Counted from the first letter of the stretch, positions 16,177 to 24,777 are shown. The stretch: 64,000 bases of DNA from Streptomyces ruber (GCF_014648075.1 NZ_BMQK01000003.1:310001-374000); one strand, 5' to 3'. The notes: generated by a model not told the origin, from the letters alone. A program made the numbers and translations.

Positions 16177-16321
16177 ACCGTGCGGGTGCCCCCTCGCGCG
16201 GCGGACATGCGGTGCCCGCGCGCGGGCGGGCGACGCCGTCGTCCGGCGGGTCGGCCGGTGCCGCTTCCTACGGGGCCCCGTCGCCGTGTCCGTCGCCGAG
16301 CCCGGCCCGCTGCCGCGGTGC

Positions 16322-16627
16322 CTACGGGCTCTCCGTCGCCCCACGTCCCGGTCGGCCGCGGCGCTCCGGGTCCCCGTCCCGGGGTCGCGGGCCGCTGCGT
16401 ACCCCGGTCCGGTCGTCGGAACCACCGGCCGCGGCCGCCCGCCGCGGGGCCGGCGGCTCCTCGGCCGGGCCGTCGACGGCATCGCGACGGACCGTCACCA
16501 CCAGCCGGGTGCCGTCGTCCGTCGCGGCCGGTCCGCGCACCTCCCGCGGGGGCCTGGCCCACCGCCGAACGGCCGCTCCGGCCACGACGGTTCCGGCGGC
16601 CACCCATAACGCCTTGACGCGCTTCAT
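16322..16627 (-). CDS. Small hypothetical protein with N-terminal hydrophobic segment
   Basis: A 101-residue frame starting MKRVKALWVAAGTVVAGAAV, which looks like a membrane anchor or signal segment. A short region DGTRLVVTVRRDAVDG follows, then a proline/arginine-rich disordered tail. The ATG has GGGGAGG five bases upstream, one of the best ribosome sites in the area, and this is the main reason to call it. No family is recognised. Confidence 0.5.
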   Translation of the reverse strand: MKRVKALWVAAGTVVAGAAVRRWARPPREVRGPAATDDGTRLVVTVRRDAVDGPAEEPPAPRRAAAAGGSDDRTGVRSGPRPRDGDPERRGRPGRGATESP

Positions 16628-16731
16628 CGGTTCCTCCCCTCGCCGGGCAGAACGAGAGGCGGGTGCCCGCCGCGCGGGGTCCGACTCCCCGCCGAAACGA
16701 TTGACCGGGCGGAGGCGGCCGACGGGGTGGG

Positions 16732-17067
16732 CTACTGGCCCGCCTGCTGCGTCCGGCCCGCGCGCAGGTCCTCGTCCTGGGCCAGCAGGGAGAGCAGGGA
16801 GGCGACGCTCAGTCCGGCCTCGGCCGGGTGACGCAGCACCTTCCCCGGCTCGATGCGGTAGGTGTTGCTGCGGCCCTCCCGCGTGTGTGACAAGTATCCC
16901 TCCTGCTCCAGGTCGGCGATGATCTTCTGCACCGCGCGCTCGGTCAGCCTGCACCGCGCGGCGATGTCGCGGATGCGGGCGTTGTGGTCGTCCGCGATCG
17001 AGGCAAGCACGCGCGCGTGGTTGGTGAGAAACGTCCATCCGACGTACGACTCCGGCACTCCACCCAT
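16732..17067 (-). CDS. Winged helix-turn-helix regulator
   Basis: A 111-residue protein. The HTH is ARVLASIADDHNARIRDIAARCRLTERAVQKIIADLEQEGYLSHTREGRSNTYRI, with a MarR/ArsR-like wing, followed by a helical tail. The ATG at 17067 lies six bases after TATACT with no ribosome site between, so translation may begin on a leaderless transcript. Upstream are a 10-base direct repeat and an AT-rich palindrome that may be its operator. The divergent gene encodes a STAS-ANTAR protein, a likely target. Confidence 0.8.
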   Translation of the reverse strand: MGGVPESYVGWTFLTNHARVLASIADDHNARIRDIAARCRLTERAVQKIIADLEQEGYLSHTREGRSNTYRIEPGKVLRHPAEAGLSVASLLSLLAQDEDLRAGRTQQAGQ

Positions 17068-17100
17068 GGGCGCCAGTATAGGTCCGTCTTTTCCTGTGAC

Positions 17101-17141
17101 TAGATACGCGTGAGTAGATACGCGAAATACATTTCATGTAT
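17101..17141. promoter_or_regulatory. Divergent control region: direct repeat plus AT-rich palindrome
   Basis: TAGATACGCG occurs twice (17101-17110 and 17115-17124), 14 bases apart. A perfect palindrome ATACAT-TTC-ATGTAT (17127-17141) follows, then TTGACG, a -35-like hexamer for the plus strand. On the minus strand TATACT stands six bases before the regulator's ATG. The AT-rich character within a GC-rich genome marks it as a protein-binding or promoter region. Confidence 0.6.
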
Positions 17142-17222
17142 CCCTTGACGTGTTCGGCAGGGTGAGCAAGCCTGAAGGTGGAGATGAGCGAGTGCACACG
17201 AACTCTCGTGGGAGAGGCGACC

Positions 17223-18077
17223 ATGTCGGATCCGGCATTCGCGGGACGGCCGAATCGGTCCATGGGGAAGGGCGGTACCGGTTGTGCGGTGCCCGCCGGA
17301 GCCGCGGTCGGCTTCCGGCCGTGTGAACTGGCGGTCGAGTGTCGTCCGGACGGCGGCCGGGTGCTCGTCGTGGTCTCGGGCGAGCTGGATCTCGACACGG
17401 ACCGGACGCTGGGGCGCGTGCTGCGGGACGCGATCGACCGGTGTGCCGAGGGCGTCGACCTCGATCTCGGGCAGGTCGCCTTCGCGGACTGCTCGGGCCT
17501 CAACGTCCTGCTGGCGATGCGTCAACTGGCCCTGGGGGACGGCAAGACGCTGACCGTCCGCGAGGCTGGCCCGGCCGTCGAGCGGCTGTTCGAGGTGACC
17601 GGTACGCGCGCCCTGTTCGTGCCCGCGGAGGAGCACCGCCCGCACGTCCGCCCGGCCGGTGCACCGGCGGTCGCTGAGGACGTCCCTCCCGGTGAGGGAT
17701 CGCCTCCGCGGGACATGGATCCGCAGGACACGGTTCCGCAGGACCTGGAGCAGTTGCGGGTCGAGGTCGGGCAGCTCCGGCGGGCCATGCGGACGCGGCC
17801 GACCATCGACCTGGCCCGCGGCATCCTGATGGCCTCCTTCCGGCTGAGCCCGGAGGAGGCCTGGCATCTGCTCGTCACGGTCTCCCAGCGCACCAACGTC
17901 AAGCTGCACCGGCTCGCCGACGACCTGCTGGGCACCGTCCGGGGCGACGCCCTCGCCGAGCACCTCCAGCGGGAGCTGGGCCTCGCCGTCAGCGCGTTGC
18001 GGGAGCGGGCGCGCCCGGCGGCCCCGGCGGACGCCGGCGGCGCCCCGGGGAGCAGGAGGCCGCAGGGGACGCGCTGA
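17223..18077 (+). CDS. STAS-ANTAR fusion protein
   Basis: A 284-residue protein. The STAS domain (about 35-135) includes VVSGELDLDTDRTLGRVL and the phospho-acceptor-like loop VAFADCSGLNVLLAMRQL, where Cys replaces the usual Ser/Asp before SGL. After a proline-rich linker, an ANTAR RNA-binding domain (about 175-240) reads LRRAMRTRPTIDLARGILMASFRLSPEEAWHLLVTVSQRTNVKLHRLADDLL. ANTAR domains prevent transcription termination by binding paired hairpins, so this protein may link anti-sigma signalling to antitermination. ATG 17223 follows GGGAGAGG; an ATG at 17184 directly behind GGTGGAG is an alternative. A strong terminator follows the gene. Confidence 0.88.
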   Translation: MSDPAFAGRPNRSMGKGGTGCAVPAGAAVGFRPCELAVECRPDGGRVLVVVSGELDLDTDRTLGRVLRDAIDRCAEGVDLDLGQVAFADCSGLNVLLAMRQLALGDGKTLTVREAGPAVERLFEVTGTRALFVPAEEHRPHVRPAGAPAVAEDVPPGEGSPPRDMDPQDTVPQDLEQLRVEVGQLRRAMRTRPTIDLARGILMASFRLSPEEAWHLLVTVSQRTNVKLHRLADDLLGTVRGDALAEHLQRELGLAVSALRERARPAAPADAGGAPGSRRPQGTR

Positions 18078-18090
18078 CGGAGAGGTGCCC

Positions 18091-18121
18091 GGCGCCCCCG
18101 TCCCGTGAGGACGGGGGCGCC
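18091..18121 (+). terminator. Rho-independent terminator
   Basis: A perfect 13-bp stem, GGCGCCCCCGTCC with its complement, around CGTGA, 13 bases after the STAS-ANTAR stop. Confidence 0.8.
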
Positions 18122-18339
18122 GTCGGTGCCCGCAGGGAGCCCGTTTTTCCGGTCGCGCGCCTCGTGTCGCTCAACGAGGCCGGTGATTTTGCCGATGCAA
18201 CGATGGGGGCCGCGCCTCCACAGTGGCATCCCACCCCCACGGGCGGTGCCGCCGGGAAGGAGCCTCCGCACGCACCCGCGTCGCGTCGGCGCCCTGTCCT
18301 CGACGCGCGGCCCGCAACGACAGGAAGGACGGTGCCGTC

Positions 18340-19296
18340 GTGCATCAGCACCCGCAGCAGGGCGTGTCCGCCCAGGACGCCCAGGACGCCCCGGAGTCCG
18401 GCACCCGCCGCCACCGCTCCCCGCGGCGCCGGACGCACCTGCTCCTCGGCATGGCGGCCGCGACGGCGGTCGGGTTCAGCACCCTGGTGGGCCCCGGTGC
18501 CCACGCCGCCGACAACCCGTACGAGCGTGGCCCGGCCCCCACCGAGGCCGGCATCGAGGCGCTGCGCGGCCCGTACGCCGTCTCGGAGACCTCGGTGTCC
18601 TCGCTGGCGGCCAGCGGCTTCGGCGGCGGAACGATCTACTACCCGACCAGCACCGCGGACGGCACGTTCGGCGCGATCGCCATCTCGCCCGGCTACACCG
18701 CCCGCGAGTCCTCGATCGCGTGGCTGGGCCCGCGGCTGGCCTCCCAGGGCTTCGTGGTGTTCACCATCGACACGAACTCCGTCTACGACCAGCCCGCGTC
18801 CCGCGGCCGGCAGCTCCTCGCGGCGCTCGACCACCTCACCGAGCGCAGCCCCGTGCGCTCCCGGGTCGACAGCGACCGGCTCGCTGTGATGGGGCACTCG
18901 ATGGGCGGCGGCGGCTCCCTGGAGGCCGCCAAGTCCCGCCCGTCCCTCAAGGCGGCGATCCCGCTGACGCCCTGGAACCTGGACAAGACCTGGCCCGAGC
19001 TCCGCACCCCGACGCTGATCGTGGGGGCCGAGAGAGACTCGATCGCCCCCGTCTCCTCCCACGCGGAGCCGTTCTACAACACCCTGCCGTCCTCGCTGGA
19101 CCGGGCCTACCTGGAGCTGAACAACGCCACCCACTTCGCGCCGAACGTGTCGAACACGACGATCGCCAAGTACAGCGTCTCCTGGCTGAAGCGGTTCGTC
19201 GACGACGACACCCGCTACGAGCAGTTCCTGTGCCCGCTGCCGCGGCCGGACCTGGACATCGAGGAGTACCGGGGGAACTGCCCGCACGGCTCCTGA
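18340..19296 (+). CDS. Secreted cutinase / polyester hydrolase (PET-hydrolase-like)
   Basis: A 318-residue alpha/beta hydrolase. A long N region with [16 protein letters not shown] precedes a hydrophobic stretch and AHA cleavage site near residue 56, so it is probably exported (two basic pairs make Tat conceivable). The mature part opens [21 protein letters not shown], as in actinobacterial cutinases. The triad is Ser187 in GHSMGGG, Asp233 in ERDSIAPV and His265 in ATHFAPN. Two C-terminal cysteines (FLCPLP and GNCPHGS) can form the conserved disulfide. The oxyanion-hole loop [10 protein letters not shown] matches the polyester-hydrolase type. It should cleave cutin, triglycerides or synthetic polyesters outside the cell. 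GTG 18340 follows GGAAGGA. Confidence 0.92.
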   Translation: MHQHPQQGVSAQDAQDAPESGTRRHRSPRRRTHLLLGMAAATAVGFSTLVGPGAHAADNPYERGPAPTEAGIEALRGPYAVSETSVSSLAASGFGGGTIYYPTSTADGTFGAIAISPGYTARESSIAWLGPRLASQGFVVFTIDTNSVYDQPASRGRQLLAALDHLTERSPVRSRVDSDRLAVMGHSMGGGGSLEAAKSRPSLKAAIPLTPWNLDKTWPELRTPTLIVGAERDSIAPVSSHAEPFYNTLPSSLDRAYLELNNATHFAPNVSNTTIAKYSVSWLKRFVDDDTRYEQFLCPLPRPDLDIEEYRGNCPHGS

Positions 19297-19311
19297 CCTC
19301 CTGCTGCGGAA

Positions 19312-19343
19312 GGGGAGGCCCGGCCCGCAGGCCCGGCCTCCCC
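19312..19343 (+). terminator. Rho-independent terminator after the cutinase gene
   Basis: The arms GGGGAGGCC and GGCCTCCCC enclose a GC-rich loop able to pair further, and TTCTCTTT follows on the plus strand. Confidence 0.75.
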
Positions 19344-19375
19344 CTTCTCTTTGCACGACTCTTTACCCAGCAGTA

Positions 19376-19393
19376 AGGTCACATGCGTGACCT
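19376..19393. promoter_or_regulatory. Dyad overlapping the LuxR-family gene start
   Basis: AGGTCAC-ATGC-GTGACCT is a perfect 7-bp inverted repeat just before, and overlapping, the possible GTG start at 19387. It is a candidate operator for autoregulation. Confidence 0.4.
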
Positions 19394-19404
19394 CACACGC
19401 ACGC

Positions 19405-22209
19405 ATGAGCGATCCCGTGCGCCTGCACGGTCGCGATGCCGAGCTGCGGGCGACGGCGGCCGTGACCGCGGCCCCGGGCACCGAGGACGCGGTGCTCGTC
19501 GTGACGGGCGGGCCCGGTGCCGGGCGCACGGCCCTGCTCGCCCACGCGGCCCGCGCCTTCCGCGCCGGTCCCGTGCTCCGCGTCCGGGGCGTCCGCGGCG
19601 GTACCCGCCTGCCCTACGACGGGGTGCGCGCCGTACGGAGCGCCGTGGACGCCCTGCGGCCCGGCGCGCCGGTCGACGTCCCCGCCGAACCGGACGCCGG
19701 GGTGCTGCTGGATCTGCTGCGGGAGACGGCCGCGGGCGCCCCGCTGCTCCTGTGCGTGGACGACGTCCATCTGTGGGACGACGCCTCGCGGGCCGCCCTC
19801 GGCCTCGCGGCCCGACGGCTGCGCGCCGCCGGGCCGGTGTGCCTGCTCGTGACCGTCGCGGAGCACCGCGCGGCCGACCCGCACCTCGCCGGGCTGCCGG
19901 TCCTCCCGCTGCGGCCGTTGCCGGACGCGGAGGCCGGCGCCCTGCTCGACGAGCTCACCGGCGGCCGTACCGCCGCACCCGTCCGGGCGGAGCTGCTGCA
20001 CGCGGCGGAGGGCAACCCCGCCCTGCTGCACGCCCTGGTGCGCCGGCTGTCCGCCGCCGAACTGAGCGGGCAGCGGGCGCTGCCGTGGCCCCTCGTCGAC
20101 GCCGAGACCGTGCGCGGGCTGGTGGACGGCGGTCCGGACGGCCCGACGGCCGCCCACCCGGACCTGCTGCTCGTCGTGGCCGCCGCCCAGCAGGCCGACC
20201 CCGACGGCGACGGCGTCCGCGCCGACCCCGTGCTCGACGCGCTGACACGTGTCGCCCCGCCGGGCGAGCCCGCCGTCCGGCAGGTGCCGGGTGTGCTCGT
20301 ACCGGCCGGCGACCGGCTGCGGTTCACCGGCACGCTGCTGCGCAGGGCCGTGTACCTCGGGGCCCGCCCCGACCGGCGCCGGGCGGCCCACGACGCGCTC
20401 GCCCGTACCGCGGAGCAGTACGGCGACCGGCTCGCGGAGCTCACCCACCGGGCCCTGTCCGTCGCGGGCCCCTCACCCCTGCTGGCGGACGGACTGGCCG
20501 CCGCGGCGGACGATCCGCGCGTCACGGCGTCCCACCGGCGCCGGGCCGCGGCCCTCGCCCGCGCCGCCGAGCTCACGACGGACGCCGCCGCCCGCGCGGA
20601 GCGCTGGATCGCCGCCGCCGGACACGCGCTGCTCGCGGGCCGCCCGGTCACGGCCCGCAGACTGCTCGCCGAGGCGTGCGCCGACGCCGCCCCGGACGAG
20701 GTGCGCGGGCGTGCGACGCTGCTGCACGGACTGCTGGAGCTGAGCGACGGACACGTGCTGGACGCGCACGAGTCGCTGCTGTGGGCACGGTCCCTGCTCT
20801 CCGCCCGGTGCCCCGCGCAGGCGAGGGAGGCCCGCATCGCCGCGGCGACAGCGGCCTGGGCGGCCGGTGACATGACGGCGTGCCGCACGGCGCTCACGCC
20901 GGAACCGGAACCGGCCGCGGACCCGGACTCGACACCCGGCGGGGACGCGGAGGGCGCGACCGTCGCGCCCCTCACCGTCGTCAGTGGCGGTGGCGAGCAC
21001 CTCACGGAGGACTACCGGCTCGGCATGCTCGCCCTGCTGGAACAGCGCTACGAGCAGGCGGTACCGCCCCTGCGGCGCGTCGTGGAGCGGGCCGCGGGCA
21101 CGGGTGAGCCGGAGACGCTGCTGCGGTCGGCGTCCGCCGCCCTGCTGCTGGGCGACGTGAGCACCGGGTGCCGGGCCGGCGCGCGTGCCCTCGCCGCGGC
21201 CAGGGCGCGCGGACCGGTGACCCTCGTCTCGCGTGCCCTGGAGTATCTGGCGTACGCGGAGCTGCGCGCCGGACGGCACGCCCGCGCGCGGGCACACGCG
21301 GAGGAGGGGCTGCGCGCCGCGCACCACTGCGGTCAGCGGAACTCGGCGGCCCACCACCACGCGGTGCTGGCCCTGGCCGCGTCGATCGAGGACGAGGCCG
21401 CGCTCGTCGCCGAACAGGCGGAGGCGGCCCTGGACACCGCCCGCCGGCACGGGCTCACCCAGGCGGCGACCCTCGCCGAGTGGGCGCTCGGCCGCGCGGA
21501 CCTGGGCCGCGGGCGCCCCGCCGAGGCCGCCGCCCGCCTCGGCCCCCTGGTGCGCGCCGGCACGCGTCATGGGCACTTCGCCGTACGGATGCTGGCCATG
21601 CCCTGTCACGTCGAGGCGGCCGTCCTCGCCGGCCGGCCGGACGAGGCGGGTCCGGTCGTCGAGGAGTTCGCCCTGTGGGCGCGCTTCGGCGCCGACCCGC
21701 AGGCGCCCGCCCAACTCGCCCGCTGCCGCGCACTGCTGGCGCCGCAGGACCGGGCCGACGCGCTCTACCTGCGCGCACTGACCCTGCACCGGGCCGTCGG
21801 CGGCGACTTCGAGGAGGCCCGCACCCAGCTCCTGTACGCCAAGTGGCTGCGCAGACGCCGGCGGCTCAGGGAGGCGCGCGACCAGCTCACCGAGGCGCTG
21901 GTCGCCTTCGAGAGGTGCGGGGCCGGCGCGTGGGCCGCACAGGCACGCGGCGAACTGCGCGCCACCGGCGCGGCACCGGCGGGGGAGAGCCCCGGCGCGC
22001 TGTCCACCCGGCTGACCCCGCAGCAGCAGCGCGTCGCCCGGCACGTGGCCGAGGGCGCCACCAACCGCGAGGTGGCGCGGATCCTCTCGGTCAGCACCCG
22101 CACGGTCGACCACCACCTGCGCAACGTCTTCGCCGCGCTCGGAGTGCGGTCCCGGGTGGAACTGGCGCGCATGGTCGAGCAGTCGGAGAGGCCCGGCGCA
22201 CCACGCTAG
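19405..22209 (+). CDS. Large ATP-binding LuxR-family (LAL-type) transcriptional regulator
   Basis: A 934-residue protein. The N-terminal AAA-type ATPase domain has Walker A VVTGGPGAGRTALLAH near residue 33 and Walker B LLLCVDDVHLWDD near 120. The middle is a long helical TPR-like region of Ala/Arg-rich repeats. The C-terminal LuxR HTH reads LTPQQQRVARHVAEGATNREVARILSVSTRTVDHHLRNVFAAL. This is the architecture of MalT/LAL activators, which respond to a small molecule and ATP. ATG 19405 is used; GTG 19387 with AAGG upstream would add six residues. It may regulate the cutinase upstream or itself; the target is not evident. Confidence 0.9.
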   Translation: MSDPVRLHGRDAELRATAAVTAAPGTEDAVLVVTGGPGAGRTALLAHAARAFRAGPVLRVRGVRGGTRLPYDGVRAVRSAVDALRPGAPVDVPAEPDAGVLLDLLRETAAGAPLLLCVDDVHLWDDASRAALGLAARRLRAAGPVCLLVTVAEHRAADPHLAGLPVLPLRPLPDAEAGALLDELTGGRTAAPVRAELLHAAEGNPALLHALVRRLSAAELSGQRALPWPLVDAETVRGLVDGGPDGPTAAHPDLLLVVAAAQQADPDGDGVRADPVLDALTRVAPPGEPAVRQVPGVLVPAGDRLRFTGTLLRRAVYLGARPDRRRAAHDALARTAEQYGDRLAELTHRALSVAGPSPLLADGLAAAADDPRVTASHRRRAAALARAAELTTDAAARAERWIAAAGHALLAGRPVTARRLLAEACADAAPDEVRGRATLLHGLLELSDGHVLDAHESLLWARSLLSARCPAQAREARIAAATAAWAAGDMTACRTALTPEPEPAADPDSTPGGDAEGATVAPLTVVSGGGEHLTEDYRLGMLALLEQRYEQAVPPLRRVVERAAGTGEPETLLRSASAALLLGDVSTGCRAGARALAAARARGPVTLVSRALEYLAYAELRAGRHARARAHAEEGLRAAHHCGQRNSAAHHHAVLALAASIEDEAALVAEQAEAALDTARRHGLTQAATLAEWALGRADLGRGRPAEAAARLGPLVRAGTRHGHFAVRMLAMPCHVEAAVLAGRPDEAGPVVEEFALWARFGADPQAPAQLARCRALLAPQDRADALYLRALTLHRAVGGDFEEARTQLLYAKWLRRRRRLREARDQLTEALVAFERCGAGAWAAQARGELRATGAAPAGESPGALSTRLTPQQQRVARHVAEGATNREVARILSVSTRTVDHHLRNVFAALGVRSRVELARMVEQSERPGAPR

Positions 22210-22416
22210 GGGGACCGACCGGACGGAGCGCGGCACGGAAAACGGGTGGCCGGCCGGATGACGCGCCCCCTAACGTGGGTGCCCACGCCCCGAGACCGGC
22301 GGAAGGAGGCGAGTGCCGTGCCGTACACACCGTTCCCGCGCTCACTCCCCGTCGCCCCGGCGTGCCACGACTGACGGGAGCGCATCCAGCACACGTGCAC
22401 CTCCCGGAGGAGTTCC

Positions 22417-23310
22417 ATGACCGGACTGGTCATCCGCACGCTCGACGAGAGCACCGACCGTGACTTCGACACGCTGCCGGACCCGCTGGACGCGCGCGCG
22501 TCGCACGCCCGGACCCGGCACCGCCCGGACTGGAAGCGGATCGCCCTGCGCGACGGCAGGGTGGTGGCCCGCGGTGCCTGGTGGGGCGGCGCCGACGACA
22601 CCGAGCCCCGCAACATCAACTGGTTCGACGTGGCCGAGGGCGAGGAGGAGGCGGGCGCCGAACTGCTCCGCACGGCGCCCTGGCGGGTGGAGCTCGAGAT
22701 CAACCTGCCGGGCGGCTGGCGCGACGCCCCGCATCTGCGCGCCGCCGCGGGGACCCGCTTCGCCGCCGCGCGGGCCGCCGGGTACGAGCTTCTGGCGGAG
22801 CGGTACCTGTACCGGTGGACGCCGCGGGACGGACTGCCCGGGCACTCCGGACGTCTGCGCTTCGCCGCGGGACCGGACGACGCCGTGTTCCTCGACGCGC
22901 TGCGGCGCATCCACTCGGTCACCCTGGACGCCCATGCGCTGACGGCCGTCGCCGAGGGCGGCGTCGAGCGGGCGGCACAGCAGGAGATGGGCGTCCTCCG
23001 CCGGCTGCCGTCCCCGCGGGAGTGGTGGCGGGTGGCGTACACGGACCGGGGCGAGCCGGTCGGCATCCACGTCCCCGCCCGCAACACGGCGGGTCCGTGC
23101 GTCGGCTTCGTCGGCGTGCTGCCGGAACGGCGCGGGCACGGGTACGCGTACGACCTGCTGGCCGAGTGCACCCGCTTCCTCGTCGGGCAGGGTGCCGGGT
23201 TCGTCGCCGGGGCGACCGACCGGGGTAACCGGCCCATGGTGGCGCACTTCGCGCGGGCGGGCTTCCCGGTGGTCCGGGAGCGGATCGACTTCACCCCCGT
23301 GACCGCGTAG
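22417..23310 (+). CDS. GNAT-family N-acetyltransferase
   Basis: A 297-residue protein, larger than a single GNAT fold. The C-terminal domain has the acetyl-CoA motif VGFVGVLPERRGHGYAYDLLAE followed by GATDRGNRPMVAHFARAGFPVVRERIDF, typical of GNAT enzymes. The N-terminal 150 residues look like a degenerate second GNAT fold (DGRVVARGAWWGGAD). The ATG has GGAGGAG six bases upstream. The substrate is unknown. It follows the LuxR-family regulator by 207 bases on the same strand. Confidence 0.88.
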   Translation: MTGLVIRTLDESTDRDFDTLPDPLDARASHARTRHRPDWKRIALRDGRVVARGAWWGGADDTEPRNINWFDVAEGEEEAGAELLRTAPWRVELEINLPGGWRDAPHLRAAAGTRFAAARAAGYELLAERYLYRWTPRDGLPGHSGRLRFAAGPDDAVFLDALRRIHSVTLDAHALTAVAEGGVERAAQQEMGVLRRLPSPREWWRVAYTDRGEPVGIHVPARNTAGPCVGFVGVLPERRGHGYAYDLLAECTRFLVGQGAGFVAGATDRGNRPMVAHFARAGFPVVRERIDFTPVTA

Positions 23311-23318
23311 CCGACACA

Positions 23319-23358
23319 CGTCCGGGCACCCGCCGACGGGTCGGCGGGTGCCCGGACG
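23319..23358. terminator. Terminator with an 18-bp perfect stem
   Basis: An 18-bp perfect inverted repeat with loop CGGG, beginning nine bases after the GNAT stop. It lies between convergent genes and can serve both. Confidence 0.85.
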
Positions 23359-23449
23359 CCGTACTCGGGCCGCGGGGAGGAGCAGGCCGCGAGAAGACTC
23401 GGGTCATGCGGTGGATCAGACCGTGCGGCCGATCAGGCCGTGTGCGGAA

Positions 23450-24616
23450 TCAGGCCGTGTGCAGGGTCAGGCCGTAGCGGTTGAGGATCTCGTTGACCGG
23501 CTGGTGCCAGGTCTCGCCGCCGGTGCTGCAGTTGCCCCAGCCGCCGGAGGTGACGCCCTGGGCCTGGTCACCGCTGATGAAGGAGCCACCGGAGTCGCCG
23601 CCCTCGGCGCAGACGCTGGTCTTGGTCATCTGGTGCACCGCGCCCTGGGCGTAGTTGACGGTCTCGTTCTTGGCGAGGACCGTGCCGCAGTGCCAGCGCG
23701 TCGTCGAGCCCGACCGGCAGACCGACGCGCCCACCGGCGCCTCGTTCGAGCCGCGCACCAGCTGGTCGGAGACCGTGCCCCAGCCCAGCACGACCGGGAC
23801 GGTCCACCAGCCGCTGCCCACACTCACCCAGGCCATGTCGTCACCGGGGAACGAGGAGCCGCGGAAGGTGCCGATGTGGGTGTTGTCCCAGCCGCGCACG
23901 GCCTGGCCCGTCGGGCCGCAGTGCCCGGCGGTGACGAAGCCGCCGTGCACGGAGAACCCGATGGAGCAACGGACGTTGCCCGTGTAGTACGGGTCGCCGC
24001 CGACCGTCCCGGCGGCGAACGTCTGCGGCTGCGCCGGCACTTCGGCGACGGTGACGGGACCGGCCTCGCGGGCGCTGTCGACGAACCGCTCGACCGCGGC
24101 GTCGTTCCGCCGGTCGGCGACCACGTTCACGACGACCGCGCCGGCCTTCGGGTCGACGTGCCAGCTGCTCACGCCCTCGGGGGCGGACAGCGCGTCGATC
24201 CGCTGCTTCGTCGCGTCGAGCCGCTCCGCGCTGTGCCGCGCGGTGCGGACGGTCGCGCCGGCGGAGCGCAGGGCGCGCAGGGTGGAGTCGGAGGCGTCGG
24301 CGGTGACGGCCACGTTCAGCCGGCCGCTCGAGGCGTCGAACCAGGAGCCGCCGTACGACTCCCCGGCCGTGCGGCGGACCTCCGGCTCGAGGGCGGTCGC
24401 CCGCTCCTCGGCGGCCAGCCGCTGCTCGGCCTGGGCCCGGGTCAGCCCGAAGTCCTGCTGCATGGCGGCGAGGAGTCCGGCGGAGGCCGGTGCCTCGGCG
24501 GCCGGGGCGGGGGAGGCGGTGTCGCTCGCCGACGCGGGTACGGCTCCGGCGGCGGCCCAGGTTCCGACGACGAGGAGTGCGGCGAGCCCGGCCTGCCTGA
24601 TTCTGTTGCGTCTCAA
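23450..24616 (-). CDS. Secreted streptogrisin-like serine protease (S1 family)
   Basis: A 388-residue preproprotein. The signal peptide MRRNRIRQAGLAALLVVG ends near ASA-S at about 30. A pro-region of about 160 residues follows (AMQQDFGLTRAQAEQRL is the alpha-lytic-protease prodomain type). The mature protease starts near TVGGDPYYTGNVRCSIGFSV. The catalytic residues are His in VTAGHCG, Asp in GDDMAWV and Ser in GGDSGGS, with paired cysteines around them. The product is an extracellular chymotrypsin-type endopeptidase that cleaves off its own pro-region. I start at TTG 24616, preceded by AAGGG, because the signal peptide begins exactly there. The upstream region carries a LacI-type palindrome and a 12-mer shared with the glucanase gene. 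Confidence 0.93.
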   Translation of the reverse strand: MRRNRIRQAGLAALLVVGTWAAAGAVPASASDTASPAPAAEAPASAGLLAAMQQDFGLTRAQAEQRLAAEERATALEPEVRRTAGESYGGSWFDASSGRLNVAVTADASDSTLRALRSAGATVRTARHSAERLDATKQRIDALSAPEGVSSWHVDPKAGAVVVNVVADRRNDAAVERFVDSAREAGPVTVAEVPAQPQTFAAGTVGGDPYYTGNVRCSIGFSVHGGFVTAGHCGPTGQAVRGWDNTHIGTFRGSSFPGDDMAWVSVGSGWWTVPVVLGWGTVSDQLVRGSNEAPVGASVCRSGSTTRWHCGTVLAKNETVNYAQGAVHQMTKTSVCAEGGDSGGSFISGDQAQGVTSGGWGNCSTGGETWHQPVNEILNRYGLTLHTA

Positions 24617-24678
24617 GGGAGTTGCCCTTCGTTGTTCCAGCGAGGTGGGGGTGGAACGGGCGGTGCTGATGACCGCGT

Positions 24679-24690
24679 GAGAGCGCTCTC
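24679..24690. promoter_or_regulatory. LacI-type palindromic operator upstream of the protease gene
   Basis: GAGAGCGCTCTC, a perfect 12-bp palindrome with the central CG typical of LacI/GalR-family operators (compare the CebR operator TGGGAGCGCTCCCA). It is 63 bases upstream of the protease start. The same core is found at 26520-26533. Confidence 0.7.
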
Positions 24691-24731
24691 GGGGTGTGGC
24701 GGTGAGGAGCGTAGCCGGTGCCCGGCTGTCA

Positions 24732-24743
24732 GGTCCATACCAA
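24732..24743. promoter_or_regulatory. Shared 12-mer GGTCCATACCAA upstream of the protease gene
   Basis: The sequence (TTGGTATGGACC on the minus strand) recurs unchanged at 26508-26519 before the glucanase gene. It resembles the 12-bp elements and DasR sites (TGGTCTAGACCA) found before Streptomyces chitinase genes. Confidence 0.55.
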
Positions 24744-24752
24744 CTGTGGGGG

Positions 24753-24777
24753 GTCTGGTTCGGCCGGGGCCGGGTAT
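24753..24777 (+). promoter_or_regulatory. SigB-type promoter of the small membrane protein gene
   Basis: GTCT, 15 bases, then GGGTAT matches the Streptomyces SigB consensus. Transcription would begin near 24784, 20 bases before the ATG, leaving just the ribosome site in the leader. Confidence 0.55.
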
